From Trinickia dinghuensis (GTDB taxonomy: Bacteria > Pseudomonadota > Gammaproteobacteria > Burkholderiales > Burkholderiaceae): DNA of 64,000 nucleotides. The stretch covers positions 310,001-374,000 of the forward strand of contig NZ_QRGA01000008.1 in NCBI RefSeq assembly GCF_003367175.1, given 5' to 3'. The notes under the pieces were generated by a model. The model saw only the letters and a program-made list of their open reading frames with translations, did not search any database and had not been told where the DNA came from. This document shows positions 43,590-52,411 of the stretch, in pieces (position 1 is the first letter of the stretch; every line of letters starts with the position of its first letter). Position numbers and translations under genes: made by a program.

Positions 43590-44477
43590 ATGAGTCAGTA
43601 CGGCCCCCTCGACGCAGATACCGATGCCTCGAACTTTCTGATTTACGGAGATGCCGACCTCGATAGCATGACCGATACACCGCTCGACGACGATGCCCCC
43701 GAAGGGCAGCGGCTGGCGGGCATCGCCCACGATCTAGCCAAGGTAGGGACGGCGCAAGCCCGGCACGCGCTGCTGCGCCCGGCGCTGCGAGCAGCGGGCT
43801 TCGAGTCGCTCTGCTACATGCGCGTCTCGCGCATCGGCGACACGATCAACCGGATCGTCTACTTCAACGCGTTTTCTCCGACCGGATGGGCGCAGCGCTA
43901 TTTGCGCGAGCGCTTCCACGAAATCGACGCTCGCCTTGCCTACTCATGCCGGCACGAGTGGCCGATGCTGTGGGATCTGTCGTCGATCGCGTCCCACGAA
44001 CCGCCCGCCGGCACGGCCCAAAGCGCGGCCGGGCCGACGAGCGCGACGGCGGCGCGGGCCGAGCGTTTCGCCACGGCCGCGCGCGATGCGGGCATGCTGT
44101 CGGGCGTCTCCTTCGGCCTCGGTACGCCCGATGCGCTCGACACGTGCGTCGTCATGTTCTCGAACTCGCAGCCGTCCAAGGCTCGGCTACCCGACATGTC
44201 GATCGGCCACGCCTACGCGCTGGCCGTGGGTCTGCACGAGTTCCTCGCGCTGCGGGAACCGCAGATTCACCGCCCAGCCCATATCGACGAACTGAGCGGC
44301 ATTCAGCGTTCGATTCTCGAACTCGTCACGCTCGGCTTGAACGACAAGGACATCGCGGAGCGGCTCGGCACGTCGCATCACAACGTCGACTATTACCTGC
44401 GCCAACTGAAGAAGCTCTACCACGCGACCAATCGCGTGCAGCTCGCCTACATCGCGGGGCGCGTGCTCACGCAGTAA
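43590..44477 (+). CDS. LuxR-family regulator 3
   Basis: This 295-residue protein has an acidic N-terminal tail, an autoinducer-type domain (about 65-220) and an HTH near 235-290 ('GLNDKDIAERLGTSHHNVDYYLRQLKKLYHA'). Trp and Tyr of the ligand pocket are kept ('GWAQRYLRERFHEID'), but the Asp-Pro pair reads Asp-Ala; the second Trp ('MLWDL') is kept. The ATG at 43590 has GGAG upstream. It follows the transglycosylase gene by 285 bp that hold no other gene. It is closest in sequence to regulators 1, 2 and 5. Confidence 0.9.
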   Translation: MSQYGPLDADTDASNFLIYGDADLDSMTDTPLDDDAPEGQRLAGIAHDLAKVGTAQARHALLRPALRAAGFESLCYMRVSRIGDTINRIVYFNAFSPTGWAQRYLRERFHEIDARLAYSCRHEWPMLWDLSSIASHEPPAGTAQSAAGPTSATAARAERFATAARDAGMLSGVSFGLGTPDALDTCVVMFSNSQPSKARLPDMSIGHAYALAVGLHEFLALREPQIHRPAHIDELSGIQRSILELVTLGLNDKDIAERLGTSHHNVDYYLRQLKKLYHATNRVQLAYIAGRVLTQ

Positions 44478-44478
44478 T

Positions 44479-44535
44479 GCGTAGCGCCGATGCACGTCAA
44501 CACACGCCAAGACATGCCGATATCTGGCGCTACGC
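44479..44535. terminator. Inverted repeat between convergent LuxR genes 3 and 4
   Basis: GCGTAGCGCC (44479-44488) and GGCGCTACGC (44526-44535) are perfect complements, 37 nt apart, overlapping the 3' end of LuxR gene 4. It could form a large-loop hairpin between the convergent genes. Confidence 0.35.
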
Positions 44536-45321
44536 GTTGCACCATCCCCAGCGCGCGGCCAGATACGCGAGCTGCGCGCGGTTTTCGACGTTGAACATTT
44601 TCTGGAGCATCTTCACGTGTTGCGTAACGCGGTGCAGCGAAGCCGCAACTTCCGCGGCGATCTCATGATCGGACAGTCCCTTGACGAGCCGTTCGAGCAC
44701 TGCCGCCTGCTCGTCGGTCAGCACGATCCTGCGGGCCCGCCGCGCGCAGTCGTCGACATAAGGCTGCATCAGACGGCCGATGGTCAGGCTGGCCGCCAGC
44801 ACGGTGCCCATCACGCGATCGTCGATCCAATGGGCGTCGCAGGCCTGGGACGTGAGAATCACGGCCACGCGCAAATCGGCACGCGGAGCCGGCAAGCCGA
44901 GAATCAGCCCGCAGTGCATTCCGTGTGCGCGCAATGTCGATAACAGGCTACGCACGCGCGGCTCGCTCACATTCGAGCGCGCCTCCAATTCATCGAGATT
45001 CCAAGTCACCGGAAGGCCGCTTTCGCGCAATACCGCCAGGCGCGGATCCGTTTCGTAAAGCCGGCTCTTCAAATAAGTGGTCGTAAACCCGACGTTTCCC
45101 ATCTCGCGCATGGCATAGGCACGCAAGATGCGCCGCCCAATCGTTTCCAATGCCATGTAAGAGAACGTCGAAAAGCCCGCTTGCTGCAAGCGCTCTCGGC
45201 ATTCGCGCAGTTCGCACTCGTGCCGATCGGGCGCCAAGGTCGGTTCGACCTGGTGCAAATAGGCAACGGCATCACCTTGCGAAAACCATACGAGCGCCGG
45301 AAATTCGTCATTGATTGTCAT
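44530..45321 (-). CDS. LuxR-family regulator 4
   Basis: This 263-residue protein has an autoinducer-type domain (about 30-180) and a LuxR HTH near 200-260 ('GLSDHEIAAEVAASLHRVTQHVKMLQKMFNV'). It is the most diverged of the five: the pocket Trp is Phe, while Tyr, Asp-Pro and the second Trp are kept ('TYLKSRLYETDP', 'VTWNL'). Its HTH lacks the 'NVDYHLRQLR' word shared by the others. It is divergent from regulator 5 across 129 bp. Confidence 0.9.
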   Translation of the reverse strand: MTINDEFPALVWFSQGDAVAYLHQVEPTLAPDRHECELRECRERLQQAGFSTFSYMALETIGRRILRAYAMREMGNVGFTTTYLKSRLYETDPRLAVLRESGLPVTWNLDELEARSNVSEPRVRSLLSTLRAHGMHCGLILGLPAPRADLRVAVILTSQACDAHWIDDRVMGTVLAASLTIGRLMQPYVDDCARRARRIVLTDEQAAVLERLVKGLSDHEIAAEVAASLHRVTQHVKMLQKMFNVENRAQLAYLAARWGWCNA

Positions 45322-45389
45322 CAGCGAATAACCCCACCCACCGGTATCGTTTTTTTGCGTTTATTATTACGCGATGTTACGCGCACAAA

Positions 45390-45409
45390 CATAGTGGGAT
45401 CAAACTATG
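45390..45409. promoter_or_regulatory. 20-bp lux-box-like inverted repeat between divergent LuxR genes
   Basis: CATAGTGGGATCAAACTATG has 6-bp inverted arms (CATAGT/ACTATG) around an 8-bp centre, 20 bp in all like a lux box. It lies between regulators 4 (start 45321) and 5 (start 45451). Confidence 0.5.
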
Positions 45410-45450
45410 GGTCATACGACGTAACGTGAATCTCGATCGGAGGCTCATCG

Positions 45451-46350
45451 ATGCACTACCCTGCATTGCGCAAGGACGACTCCGCACTTGCGCCGCTTTC
45501 GCATTCGTGCGGCTCCGAATCCGCCGTGGCCGGCCGCGGCCGGACGATCGAGGTCGTCTGGTGCAACGATCCGCGGCAGCTGAGCTTGGCCGCGCGGCAC
45601 ACGCCGCGCCTGGGCATCGCGACGGCGCTGGCGGCAGCGCAAAGCGCGTGCGAGCGCAGCCGCATGGTCAATAGCTTGCTGCACTTGATCGGATTTTCCA
45701 CGTTCGCTTACTTCGCACTCGAATTCGGCCGCGAGCGTGTCGAACGGCTGTTCTTGCATGAGGCATTCATTCCCGGCACGTACCGAGGCGATTACGTGCG
45801 AGAGCGCTATCACGACGTCGATCCTCGCACCGTCGCGGCGCGCCAGGGGAGATTGCCTCTGGTGTGGGATCTACAGCAGCTCCATGCCCGGGCGCCTTGC
45901 TTGGAGCGCGGCGACGCTGCCCAAGAAGGCCTCGACGGGTTCATCAAGATGATGCGCGAGGACGGCATGCGCAGCGGCCTCATGTTCGCGATGCCGATAC
46001 CGGGCACGCGGATGCACGCGTTCATGAGCTTTACGGGCCAGCGCCGCACGCACGATTGGATTACCTCGACGACGCTCGAACAGGCGCTCGCGATCGGCCT
46101 TTCGGTCCATACCGTCGCCGCTCAGCAATTGACCGCCGCGGCACGCGAGCGCACGACCGACGAGCTCACCGAGTTCGAGCGCGAGTTGCTGCTCGGCATC
46201 GCGGAAGGCGCATCGGACAAGGAGATCGGGCGCCGCCTCGATACGAGCGCCCATAACGTCGACTACCACCTGCGCAAGCTGCGCAAGCGCTTCGGCGTCG
46301 CGAACCGTACGGAGCTGACTTACCTCACGTCGAAGCTCGAGCTGATTTGA
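45451..46350 (+). CDS. LuxR-family regulator 5
   Basis: This 299-residue protein has an autoinducer-type domain (about 70-215) and an HTH near 235-295 ('GASDKEIGRRLDTSAHNVDYHLRKLRKRFGV'). Pocket residues: Trp is Tyr ('TYRGDYVRERYHDVDP'), while Tyr, Asp-Pro and the second Trp ('LVWDL') are kept. A GGAGG site precedes the ATG. It is divergent from regulator 4 with a 20-bp inverted repeat between them, and convergent with the nitrilase gene. It marks the right border of the T3SS locus. Confidence 0.9.
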   Translation: MHYPALRKDDSALAPLSHSCGSESAVAGRGRTIEVVWCNDPRQLSLAARHTPRLGIATALAAAQSACERSRMVNSLLHLIGFSTFAYFALEFGRERVERLFLHEAFIPGTYRGDYVRERYHDVDPRTVAARQGRLPLVWDLQQLHARAPCLERGDAAQEGLDGFIKMMREDGMRSGLMFAMPIPGTRMHAFMSFTGQRRTHDWITSTTLEQALAIGLSVHTVAAQQLTAAARERTTDELTEFERELLLGIAEGASDKEIGRRLDTSAHNVDYHLRKLRKRFGVANRTELTYLTSKLELI

Positions 46351-46384
46351 GGCGATTGACGCCGGATCGAGGCTGGCGCCGGAC

Positions 46385-47371
46385 TCACTGGGTCGTCTCC
46401 GTTCCCGGACCGCCGTCTTCCGGCTCCCCGTCGCCCGCATCGCACTCGAGCGACACGGCTCGACGCGCACGCGCATCGACGCGTAGCTCGAAGATGTCGG
46501 GCCGCGTGTAGTGCCCAGCCGTATCCAAATCGAACTTGCCACGCACGATGTCGTCGAGATCGATCTCGGCCGTCAGAACGGCTTCACGATCGTAGACCGG
46601 ACCGGCCAACACTTTTCCGAGCGGATCGACGATCACGCTGCCGCCTCGAATCAGCATGGTTTCGGGTGCGTTGCCCTGGATGCAATCGTAGTGATCGGGA
46701 CAGTCCGCACGCGTCAAATATTGACACGCACTGAGCACGAAGCATCGCCCTTCGCAGGCGATGTGCCGAGCCGTGCTTTGCCAGGTGTCGCGATCGTCGA
46801 CCGTCGGCGCGCACCAGATGCCGATGCCCTTGTCGTACATCGACATGCGCAGCGCCGGCATATAGTTCTCCCAGCAGATCGCCGCGCCGACCTTGCCGAA
46901 CGGCGGCGCATCGATCACCGGTAGCGTGGAGCCGTCGCCCATCCCCCATATCAAGCGCTCGCTCGCGGTCGGCATCAGCTTGCGGCGCCGCGCGGCCAAG
47001 GTACCGTCCGGTCCGAAAAAGAGCGCCGTGCAATACAGCGTCGTGCCGTCGCGTTCGATGGCGCCCACCACCAGCCAAGCCTGCGCACGGCGTGCCATCT
47101 CGCCCATGCGCACGACCTCCGGGCCCGGTACGTCGATTGCAGACTGCCAGTACCGCAGAAAATCGTCTCTGCCCGCGGCGGAACGCGAGCCCACGCGCGC
47201 GCCGAAGTCGAGCCCCTTCGGATAACCGCCGATATAGGCCTCGGGAAATACGATGAGCCGTGCGCCCTGCTCGCTCGCCTCATCGACGCGTTGCTCCATG
47301 CGCTGCAACGTTGCCGGCGTATCGAATAGGCGGCTACCGGTTTGCACTACGGCCACGCGATGTGTTCTCAC
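46385..47371 (-). CDS. Nitrilase (carbon-nitrogen hydrolase family)
   Basis: This 328-residue protein has the full catalytic triad of true nitrilases: Glu44 ('VFPEAYIGGYP'), Lys131 ('RRRKLMPT') and Cys166 ('CWENYMP'). It would hydrolyse a nitrile to the acid and ammonia in the cytoplasm. A GTG at 47371 has GGAG six bases upstream and starts at 'RTHRVAVVQ', the family N-terminus; the frame extends to 47434 without support. It is divergent from a LysR regulator, which probably controls it. The substrate is unknown. Confidence 0.92.
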   Translation of the reverse strand: MRTHRVAVVQTGSRLFDTPATLQRMEQRVDEASEQGARLIVFPEAYIGGYPKGLDFGARVGSRSAAGRDDFLRYWQSAIDVPGPEVVRMGEMARRAQAWLVVGAIERDGTTLYCTALFFGPDGTLAARRRKLMPTASERLIWGMGDGSTLPVIDAPPFGKVGAAICWENYMPALRMSMYDKGIGIWCAPTVDDRDTWQSTARHIACEGRCFVLSACQYLTRADCPDHYDCIQGNAPETMLIRGGSVIVDPLGKVLAGPVYDREAVLTAEIDLDDIVRGKFDLDTAGHYTRPDIFELRVDARARRAVSLECDAGDGEPEDGGPGTETTQ

Positions 47372-47399
47372 TTGCTGCTCCGATCGAAGATGTTGTGAC

Positions 47400-47421
47400 G
47401 GGAGCAGTTTGCTATTCTCCC
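47400..47421. promoter_or_regulatory. Inverted repeat between the nitrilase and LysR genes
   Basis: GGGAG (47400-47404) and CTCCC (47417-47421) are inverted around 12 bp in the 76-bp divergent spacer. A second pair, ATCTA/TAGAT (47426-47449), reaches the LysR start codon. Either could be a LysR site. Confidence 0.35.
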
Positions 47422-47447
47422 GCTTATCTATCAAACAAATTGTCTAG

Positions 47448-48425
47448 ATGATGAAAATCAATGTGCTCGATATAAAACGGCTGGATTTGAACCTGGCCGT
47501 AGTATTCGTCGCGATATGGCAGGAGCGCAGCGTCACGAAGGCCGCCGCGCGTCTCGCGCTGAGCCAGGCAGCAACGAGCGCGGCATTGGCGCGATTGCGT
47601 GAAGCCTGTGGCGATCCGCTGTTCGTCCGCGTGCGCGGCGGCATGGCGCCCACGCCGCGCGCGCAGGCGATGGCCGATCGGCTCGAAGCCGGCATCGCCG
47701 ATCTTTGGGAGGTATTGACGGCCCAGCAAGCATTCGACCCGTCGAGCGCATCGCGCCGCTTTTCGATCGGCATGTCGGACGACTTCGAAATCGCGCTCGG
47801 GCCTCACCTCACCACACTCGTGCAGCGTGCGGGCCCCCAGGTTTCGGTGATGTTTCGGCAAACGAATCGTCACACGGTCGAGCAGATGCTGAACGATCGC
47901 GAGATCGAACTCGCCGTCGTATCGGGCACGGTCAGACGCGCTTGGATCGCGCAGGAGCAGATCGGGCACAGCGGCTATGCGTGCGTAGTCGATGAGAAGG
48001 CCGTCCGTGCACCGCTACCGCTTTCGCTCGACGACTATCTCGACATCCCGCATCTGCTCGTGTCGTACTCGGGCAGAACCGGAATCGTCGATACGGCGCT
48101 GCGCGCGTTGAAGCGCGAACGCCATGTCTACGCGGCGCTCACGCATTTTTCGGCGGTGCCGGCCTTTCTCACGAATACGCGCGCCGTCGTTACACTGCCT
48201 TCGCACGCGGCCGCGGCACTTGCGCGAATATCGCGGTTGAGTGTTTGTGCCGCGCCGCTCGATCTGGGGAGCTATCCGGTGCAGTTGATATGGCGACGCG
48301 ATAGCGAGGGCGAAAGCGCCATCGGGTGGATGAGGGAGCAAGTCAAGCAGGCGTTCGCGCTAGCGACACAAGAAACGACGGCAATCGAGCCGCGCGGCAG
48401 AGGGCGAAAGCGCCCGACCGGCTAA
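47448..48425 (+). CDS. LysR-family regulator divergent from nitrilase
   Basis: This 325-residue protein has a LysR HTH near residues 10-70 ('LDLNLAVVFVAIWQERSVTKAAARLALSQAATSAALARLREACGD' pattern, NodD/SyrM-like branch) and a ligand domain (about 95-300). It starts at ATG 47448 or 47451. Its position suggests it regulates the nitrilase gene, with a nitrile or acid as possible inducer. Confidence 0.9.
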   Translation: MMKINVLDIKRLDLNLAVVFVAIWQERSVTKAAARLALSQAATSAALARLREACGDPLFVRVRGGMAPTPRAQAMADRLEAGIADLWEVLTAQQAFDPSSASRRFSIGMSDDFEIALGPHLTTLVQRAGPQVSVMFRQTNRHTVEQMLNDREIELAVVSGTVRRAWIAQEQIGHSGYACVVDEKAVRAPLPLSLDDYLDIPHLLVSYSGRTGIVDTALRALKRERHVYAALTHFSAVPAFLTNTRAVVTLPSHAAAALARISRLSVCAAPLDLGSYPVQLIWRRDSEGESAIGWMREQVKQAFALATQETTAIEPRGRGRKRPTG

Positions 48426-48441
48426 AGGATAGCGGGCCGCG

Positions 48442-49146
48442 TCAATCGACGTCGGCCCGCGGGGGCGCCGGAAAATGCACGCCGGCCCGCTGCGCCGCGG
48501 CCGTGATGTGCGCCTCGATACTGCGCCCCGCCGCTTCGCAGTCGCGCGCCTTCAAGGCATCGAGAACCGCGCGATGCTCGCGATACGTCGACTGCAGCAG
48601 CTCGCGCCGATAAAACGGCAAGCGCTGGCTCTCCTTCATGATTTCGCTGCTGCTGCGCAGAATCGCCTCGATCGCGCCGTTGGCCGCGACGGCAACGATG
48701 CGCATGTGAAACGCGAAATCGAGCCGGGCCGCGGTATCGAGATCGCCCTCGATCAGCGCCTCGTGCAGCTGGGCCATGTTCTCTTCGAGCCATTCGATCA
48801 CCTCGTCCGTCATCGCCAGCGCGGCCATGCGCGCCGCGAATCCTTCGAGCGCATAACGGACCTGATAGGTATCGGGCAGCGACGACTGTTCGGCAAATCG
48901 CCATGCGGGCCCCGCCTCCGCCCGTGCGCTTTGCACATACACGCCCTTGCCCGCGCGGATCGTCAGCATGCCGACCGCCTCGAGCGTGGAGAGCGCCTCG
49001 CGCAGCGCCGCGCGGCTGATGTCGAGCTCTTCCGAGAGCTGCCGCTGCGCGGGCAATGCGCTGCCGACCGGATACTCGCCGCGCTCGATACGCTCGCGGA
49101 TCGTCTCGGTTGCGGCTTCCGTCACCGTCTGGGTATTGCTTCTCAT
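48442..49146 (-). CDS. FadR/GntR-family regulator (FCD domain)
   Basis: This 234-residue protein has a GntR winged helix (about 10-75: 'RIERGEYPVGSALPAQRQLSEELDISRAALREALSTLE') and an FCD ligand domain (about 90-220) with the metal-binding Asp/His pattern. It is divergent from dctA and probably controls the dctA-alc-allA genes. Two 13-bp operator-like palindromes lie between them, the first 16 bp before its own start, which suggests autoregulation. Confidence 0.9.
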   Translation of the reverse strand: MRSNTQTVTEAATETIRERIERGEYPVGSALPAQRQLSEELDISRAALREALSTLEAVGMLTIRAGKGVYVQSARAEAGPAWRFAEQSSLPDTYQVRYALEGFAARMAALAMTDEVIEWLEENMAQLHEALIEGDLDTAARLDFAFHMRIVAVAANGAIEAILRSSSEIMKESQRLPFYRRELLQSTYREHRAVLDALKARDCEAAGRSIEAHITAAAQRAGVHFPAPPRADVD

Positions 49147-49161
49147 GGGCCGAAAAATCGC

Positions 49162-49174
49162 CTGGTCGGACCAG
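49162..49174. promoter_or_regulatory. GntR/FadR-type operator 1
   Basis: CTGGTCGGACCAG is a perfect 13-bp palindrome of the TGGT-N3-ACCA type bound by FCD regulators, 16 bp upstream of the regulator start. Confidence 0.75.
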
Positions 49175-49301
49175 CATTGTAGCGCGGCGCCGCCCGGCTG
49201 CCCGCGCCCAGCCTTCTTCCGGTCATGATCGACGGGTATACACCTACCGTCGCCAGGCTTGACGCGACTATATCGGTTTCCTAATCTTCGCCATAAGTCT
49301 T

Positions 49302-49314
49302 CCGGTCTTACCAG
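49302..49314. promoter_or_regulatory. GntR/FadR-type operator 2
   Basis: CCGGTCTTACCAG matches operator 1 form (C-T/C-GGT-N3-ACCAG) with one changed base, 50 bp before the dctA start. Confidence 0.65.
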
Positions 49315-49363
49315 TTAGACCAGATGATTTCCCGCCCGCTACTACCTTGTTCTGGAGAAAGCC

Positions 49364-50689
49364 GTGCTCAGATTTTTCAACTCGCTGTTCGGCCGCGTGA
49401 TGATCGCGCTCGTCGCCGGCATCGCGATCGGCGCACTATTCCCGCACTTCGCGCAATCGCTGCGGCCGTTCGGAGACGGCTTCCTCAAATTGATCACGAT
49501 GATCATCGGACCGATCGTTTTCTGCGTGGTCGTGAGCGGGATCGCCGGTGCCGGCAACTTGAAGAAGGTGGGCCGCGTGGGCGGCAAGGCCATCGTCTAC
49601 TTCGAAGCCATGACCACGATCGCGCTGATGATCGGCGCCGTGCTCGCCCTCGTGCTCAAGCCGGGCGCCGGCATGAACGTCGACGTTCGCTCGCTCGATC
49701 CTCAAGCGCTGACGACCTATACCGAGCATGCCAAGAGCCTGAAGGACGTCGCCGCGTTTCTGCTGAAGATCATCCCGTCGACCGCCTTCGATGCATTCGC
49801 CAAAGGCGACATCCTGCAAGTGCTCGTGTTCGCCGTGCTGTTCGGTTCGGCGCTGTCGCTGCTCGGCGACAAGGCCAAACGCGTGAGTTCGCTGATCGAC
49901 GAGCTCGCCCAGGTGTTCTTCCGCATCATGGGCTTCATCATCAAGCTCGCGCCCCTCGGCGTGCTCGGCGCCATCGCCTTCACGACGGGCACCTACGGCG
50001 TCGCTTCGCTCGAACAACTGGGCCTGCTCGTGCTCGTCTTCTACGCGAGCTGCGCGGTGTTCGTCGTGGTCGTGCTCGGGATCGTCATGAAGCTCGCGGG
50101 TTTCAACGTCTTCAAGCTCGTTCGCTACCTGCGCGAAGAACTCGTCATCGTGCTCGGCACCGCCTCGTCGGACGCCGTGCTGCCCCAGATCATGCGCAAG
50201 CTCGAATGGATGGGCATCAAGGATACGACGGTCGGACTCGTGATTCCCACCGGGTACTCGTTCAATCTCGACGGCTTCTCCATCTACCTGACGCTGGCCG
50301 TCCTGTTCATCGCCCAGGCAACCAACACGCCGCTGTCGATGCACGATTTGTTCGTGGTGGTTTTGATCTCGCTGATCACGTCGAAGGGCGCGCACGGCAT
50401 TCCCGGTTCGGCGATCGTGATTCTCGCGGCGACGTTGTCGGCCATTCCGGCGATCCCGGTACTCGGCCTCGTGCTGATTCTTCCCGTCGACTGGTTCGTC
50501 GGCATTGCCCGCGCCCTCACCAACATGATCGGCAACTGCGTGGCGACGGTCGTCGTGGCAGCCTGGGAACGCGACATCGATCATGCGCGCGCCCGCCGCG
50601 TGCTGAACCAGGATCCCGCCCTGAAGTTCGTCGACGCGGCCGCCATGCCGGAATTCGAAACGCCCACGCACGGTGCCGCCGCGGTTTGA
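49364..50689 (+). CDS. dctA: C4-dicarboxylate/amino acid:cation symporter (DctA family)
   Basis: This 441-residue protein of the DAACS family has about eight membrane helices plus two re-entrant loops, with 'GTASSDAVLPQIMRKLEWMG' and 'PTGYSFNLDGFSIYLTLAVLFIAQATN' as the substrate/cation site. It imports C4-dicarboxylates such as succinate, fumarate and malate with cations. A GTG start at 49364 has a GGAG site. The ureide genes alc and allA follow in the same direction, and the two-component pair dctB/dctD lies 12 kb away in this window. Confidence 0.93.
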   Translation: MLRFFNSLFGRVMIALVAGIAIGALFPHFAQSLRPFGDGFLKLITMIIGPIVFCVVVSGIAGAGNLKKVGRVGGKAIVYFEAMTTIALMIGAVLALVLKPGAGMNVDVRSLDPQALTTYTEHAKSLKDVAAFLLKIIPSTAFDAFAKGDILQVLVFAVLFGSALSLLGDKAKRVSSLIDELAQVFFRIMGFIIKLAPLGVLGAIAFTTGTYGVASLEQLGLLVLVFYASCAVFVVVVLGIVMKLAGFNVFKLVRYLREELVIVLGTASSDAVLPQIMRKLEWMGIKDTTVGLVIPTGYSFNLDGFSIYLTLAVLFIAQATNTPLSMHDLFVVVLISLITSKGAHGIPGSAIVILAATLSAIPAIPVLGLVLILPVDWFVGIARALTNMIGNCVATVVVAAWERDIDHARARRVLNQDPALKFVDAAAMPEFETPTHGAAAV

Positions 50690-50808
50690 TTCGCCGCTCG
50701 AAGCACGGCTAGACCGCCAGGCAGCCTCCCCCCCACTACCGTTCCGTGACCGAAGAGGCCGCCCCGCCTCTTCCCGCAGCACAATTTTGGACTCCTAATC
50801 GATCTATC

Positions 50809-51819
50809 ATGGCCATTCCGACTCTCGACCCCAACGCGCCCGACTTCACACGCCGCTGCCTGAATCTGGCCGATCCGCGCCTCGGCGCGAAAGCGCTCGT
50901 TGCCAGCGACGAATTCTTCGCGCCGAAGGAGCGCATGCTCGACCCGCAGCCCGCTGTGTTCATCCCCGGCAAGTACGACGATCACGGCAAGTGGATGGAC
51001 GGCTGGGAGACGCGCCGCAAGCGCACCACGGGCCAGGATTCGTGCGTCGTCAAACTGGCTCGCCGCGGCACGATCGAAGGCGTCGACATCGACACGAGCC
51101 ATTTCACGGGTAATTTCCCGCCGGCGGCATCGATCGAAGCCTGTGCAAGCACGAGCGAGCTGCCGCCCGACGACGCGACATGGCACATGCTCGTTCCGCC
51201 CACGGCGCTGCAAGGCAATCAGCATCATTACCTCGCCATCGGCGGCTCCGATACGTTCACGCACATTCGCATCACGCTGTTCCCCGACGGCGGCGTCGCC
51301 AGGCTGCGCATCTACGGCCGGCCCGCGCTTGAAGATGCGCTCGCCTCTTCGTCCGGCGACTCGCTCGTCGATCTCGCGGCCGCCGAGAACGGCGCGCACG
51401 TCGTCTGCGCGAACAACCAGCATTTCGGGCTGGCGAGCAATATGCTGATGCCGGGCCGCGGCGCGAACATGGGCGACGGATGGGAAACCCGCCGGCGCCG
51501 CGAGCCGGGCAACGATTGGGCGATCGTCGCGCTCGCGCGCCCCGGCGTGATCCGCAAGATCGAAGTCGACACCGCCTTCTTCAAAGGCAACTATCCCGAC
51601 CGCTGCTCGCTGCAGGCCGCCAACGTAACCGGCGGCACCGACGAGTCGCTCGTGACGCAAGCCATGTTCTGGCCCGTCTTGCTGCCCGAGCAATCGCTGC
51701 AAATGGACAACCGGCACTTTTACGAGCGCGAGATCGCGGCGATCGGCGCGGTCACGCACGTGCGGTTCAACATCTTCCCCGACGGGGGCGTATCGCGGCT
51801 GCGCCTCTGGGGCGAGTAA
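50809..51819 (+). CDS. alc: Allantoicase
   Basis: This 336-residue protein has two tandem allantoicase domains, each with the motif '[11 protein letters not shown]'/'[10 protein letters not shown]' and '[10 protein letters not shown]'/'[10 protein letters not shown]'. It hydrolyses allantoate to ureidoglycolate and urea in purine breakdown. The ATG at 50809 starts at the conserved N-terminus; an upstream GTG at 50746 is possible. allA follows by 10 bp, the next step of the pathway. Confidence 0.95.
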   Translation: MAIPTLDPNAPDFTRRCLNLADPRLGAKALVASDEFFAPKERMLDPQPAVFIPGKYDDHGKWMDGWETRRKRTTGQDSCVVKLARRGTIEGVDIDTSHFTGNFPPAASIEACASTSELPPDDATWHMLVPPTALQGNQHHYLAIGGSDTFTHIRITLFPDGGVARLRIYGRPALEDALASSSGDSLVDLAAAENGAHVVCANNQHFGLASNMLMPGRGANMGDGWETRRRREPGNDWAIVALARPGVIRKIEVDTAFFKGNYPDRCSLQAANVTGGTDESLVTQAMFWPVLLPEQSLQMDNRHFYEREIAAIGAVTHVRFNIFPDGGVSRLRLWGE

Positions 51820-51829
51820 GGACCCCACC

Positions 51830-52339
51830 ATGAGCCCCACGCTCGCTATCGAGCCTCTCACGCGCGATGCGTTCGCGCCGTTCGGCGACGTCATCTCGCT
51901 GGACGGCGCCCGCCGCTTCCCGATCAACGGCGGCACGACCGAGCGCTTTCACGATTTGGCGACGATCGACGTCGGCGAAGCCGGCGGGCGAACGCTCGTC
52001 AACGTCTTTCGCGCGCAGCCGCGCACGCTGCCTTTCGAAGTCGCGATGATGGAGCGCCACCCGCTCGGCAGCCAGGCCTTCATTCCCTTGGGCGACGTCC
52101 GCTACCTCGTCGTCGTCGCGCCGAGCGGAGCGTTGGACGAGCGGCGCATGCGCGCGTTCGCCGTCACCGGCGGCGTCGGCGTGAACTACGCCCGCGGTGT
52201 CTGGCATCATCCGCTGATCGCGCTCGATGCCATCGCCGACTTCCTCGTCGTCGATCGCGGGGGCAATCAGCCGAACTGCGACGAAATCGAACTTGCGCGG
52301 CCCTACCGGCTGCTATTCGACGAAGTCGCCTTGAGTTGA
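51830..52339 (+). CDS. allA: Ureidoglycolate lyase
   Basis: This 169-residue cupin-like protein is AllA ('[13 protein letters not shown]', '[15 protein letters not shown]', '[13 protein letters not shown]'). It splits ureidoglycolate to glyoxylate and urea. An AAGGA site precedes the ATG, 10 bp after alc. It completes the allantoate route with alc. A GGGGCG/CGCCCC hairpin (52346-52365) follows the stop and may terminate the transcript. Confidence 0.95.
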   Translation: MSPTLAIEPLTRDAFAPFGDVISLDGARRFPINGGTTERFHDLATIDVGEAGGRTLVNVFRAQPRTLPFEVAMMERHPLGSQAFIPLGDVRYLVVVAPSGALDERRMRAFAVTGGVGVNYARGVWHHPLIALDAIADFLVVDRGGNQPNCDEIELARPYRLLFDEVALS

Positions 52340-52411
52340 GGAATCGGGGCGTTCCGGGGCGCCCCTTCCCGCGCCCTGATCGCTTCGGCGATTGCCGGTA
52401 AAATAGCTGGC

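Noticed and set aside
45311-45324. Near-FNR box TTGATTGTCATCAG at the start of LuxR gene 4
   Set aside because: It overlaps the start codon and first codons of the gene, where it is likely chance; one position deviates from the consensus.
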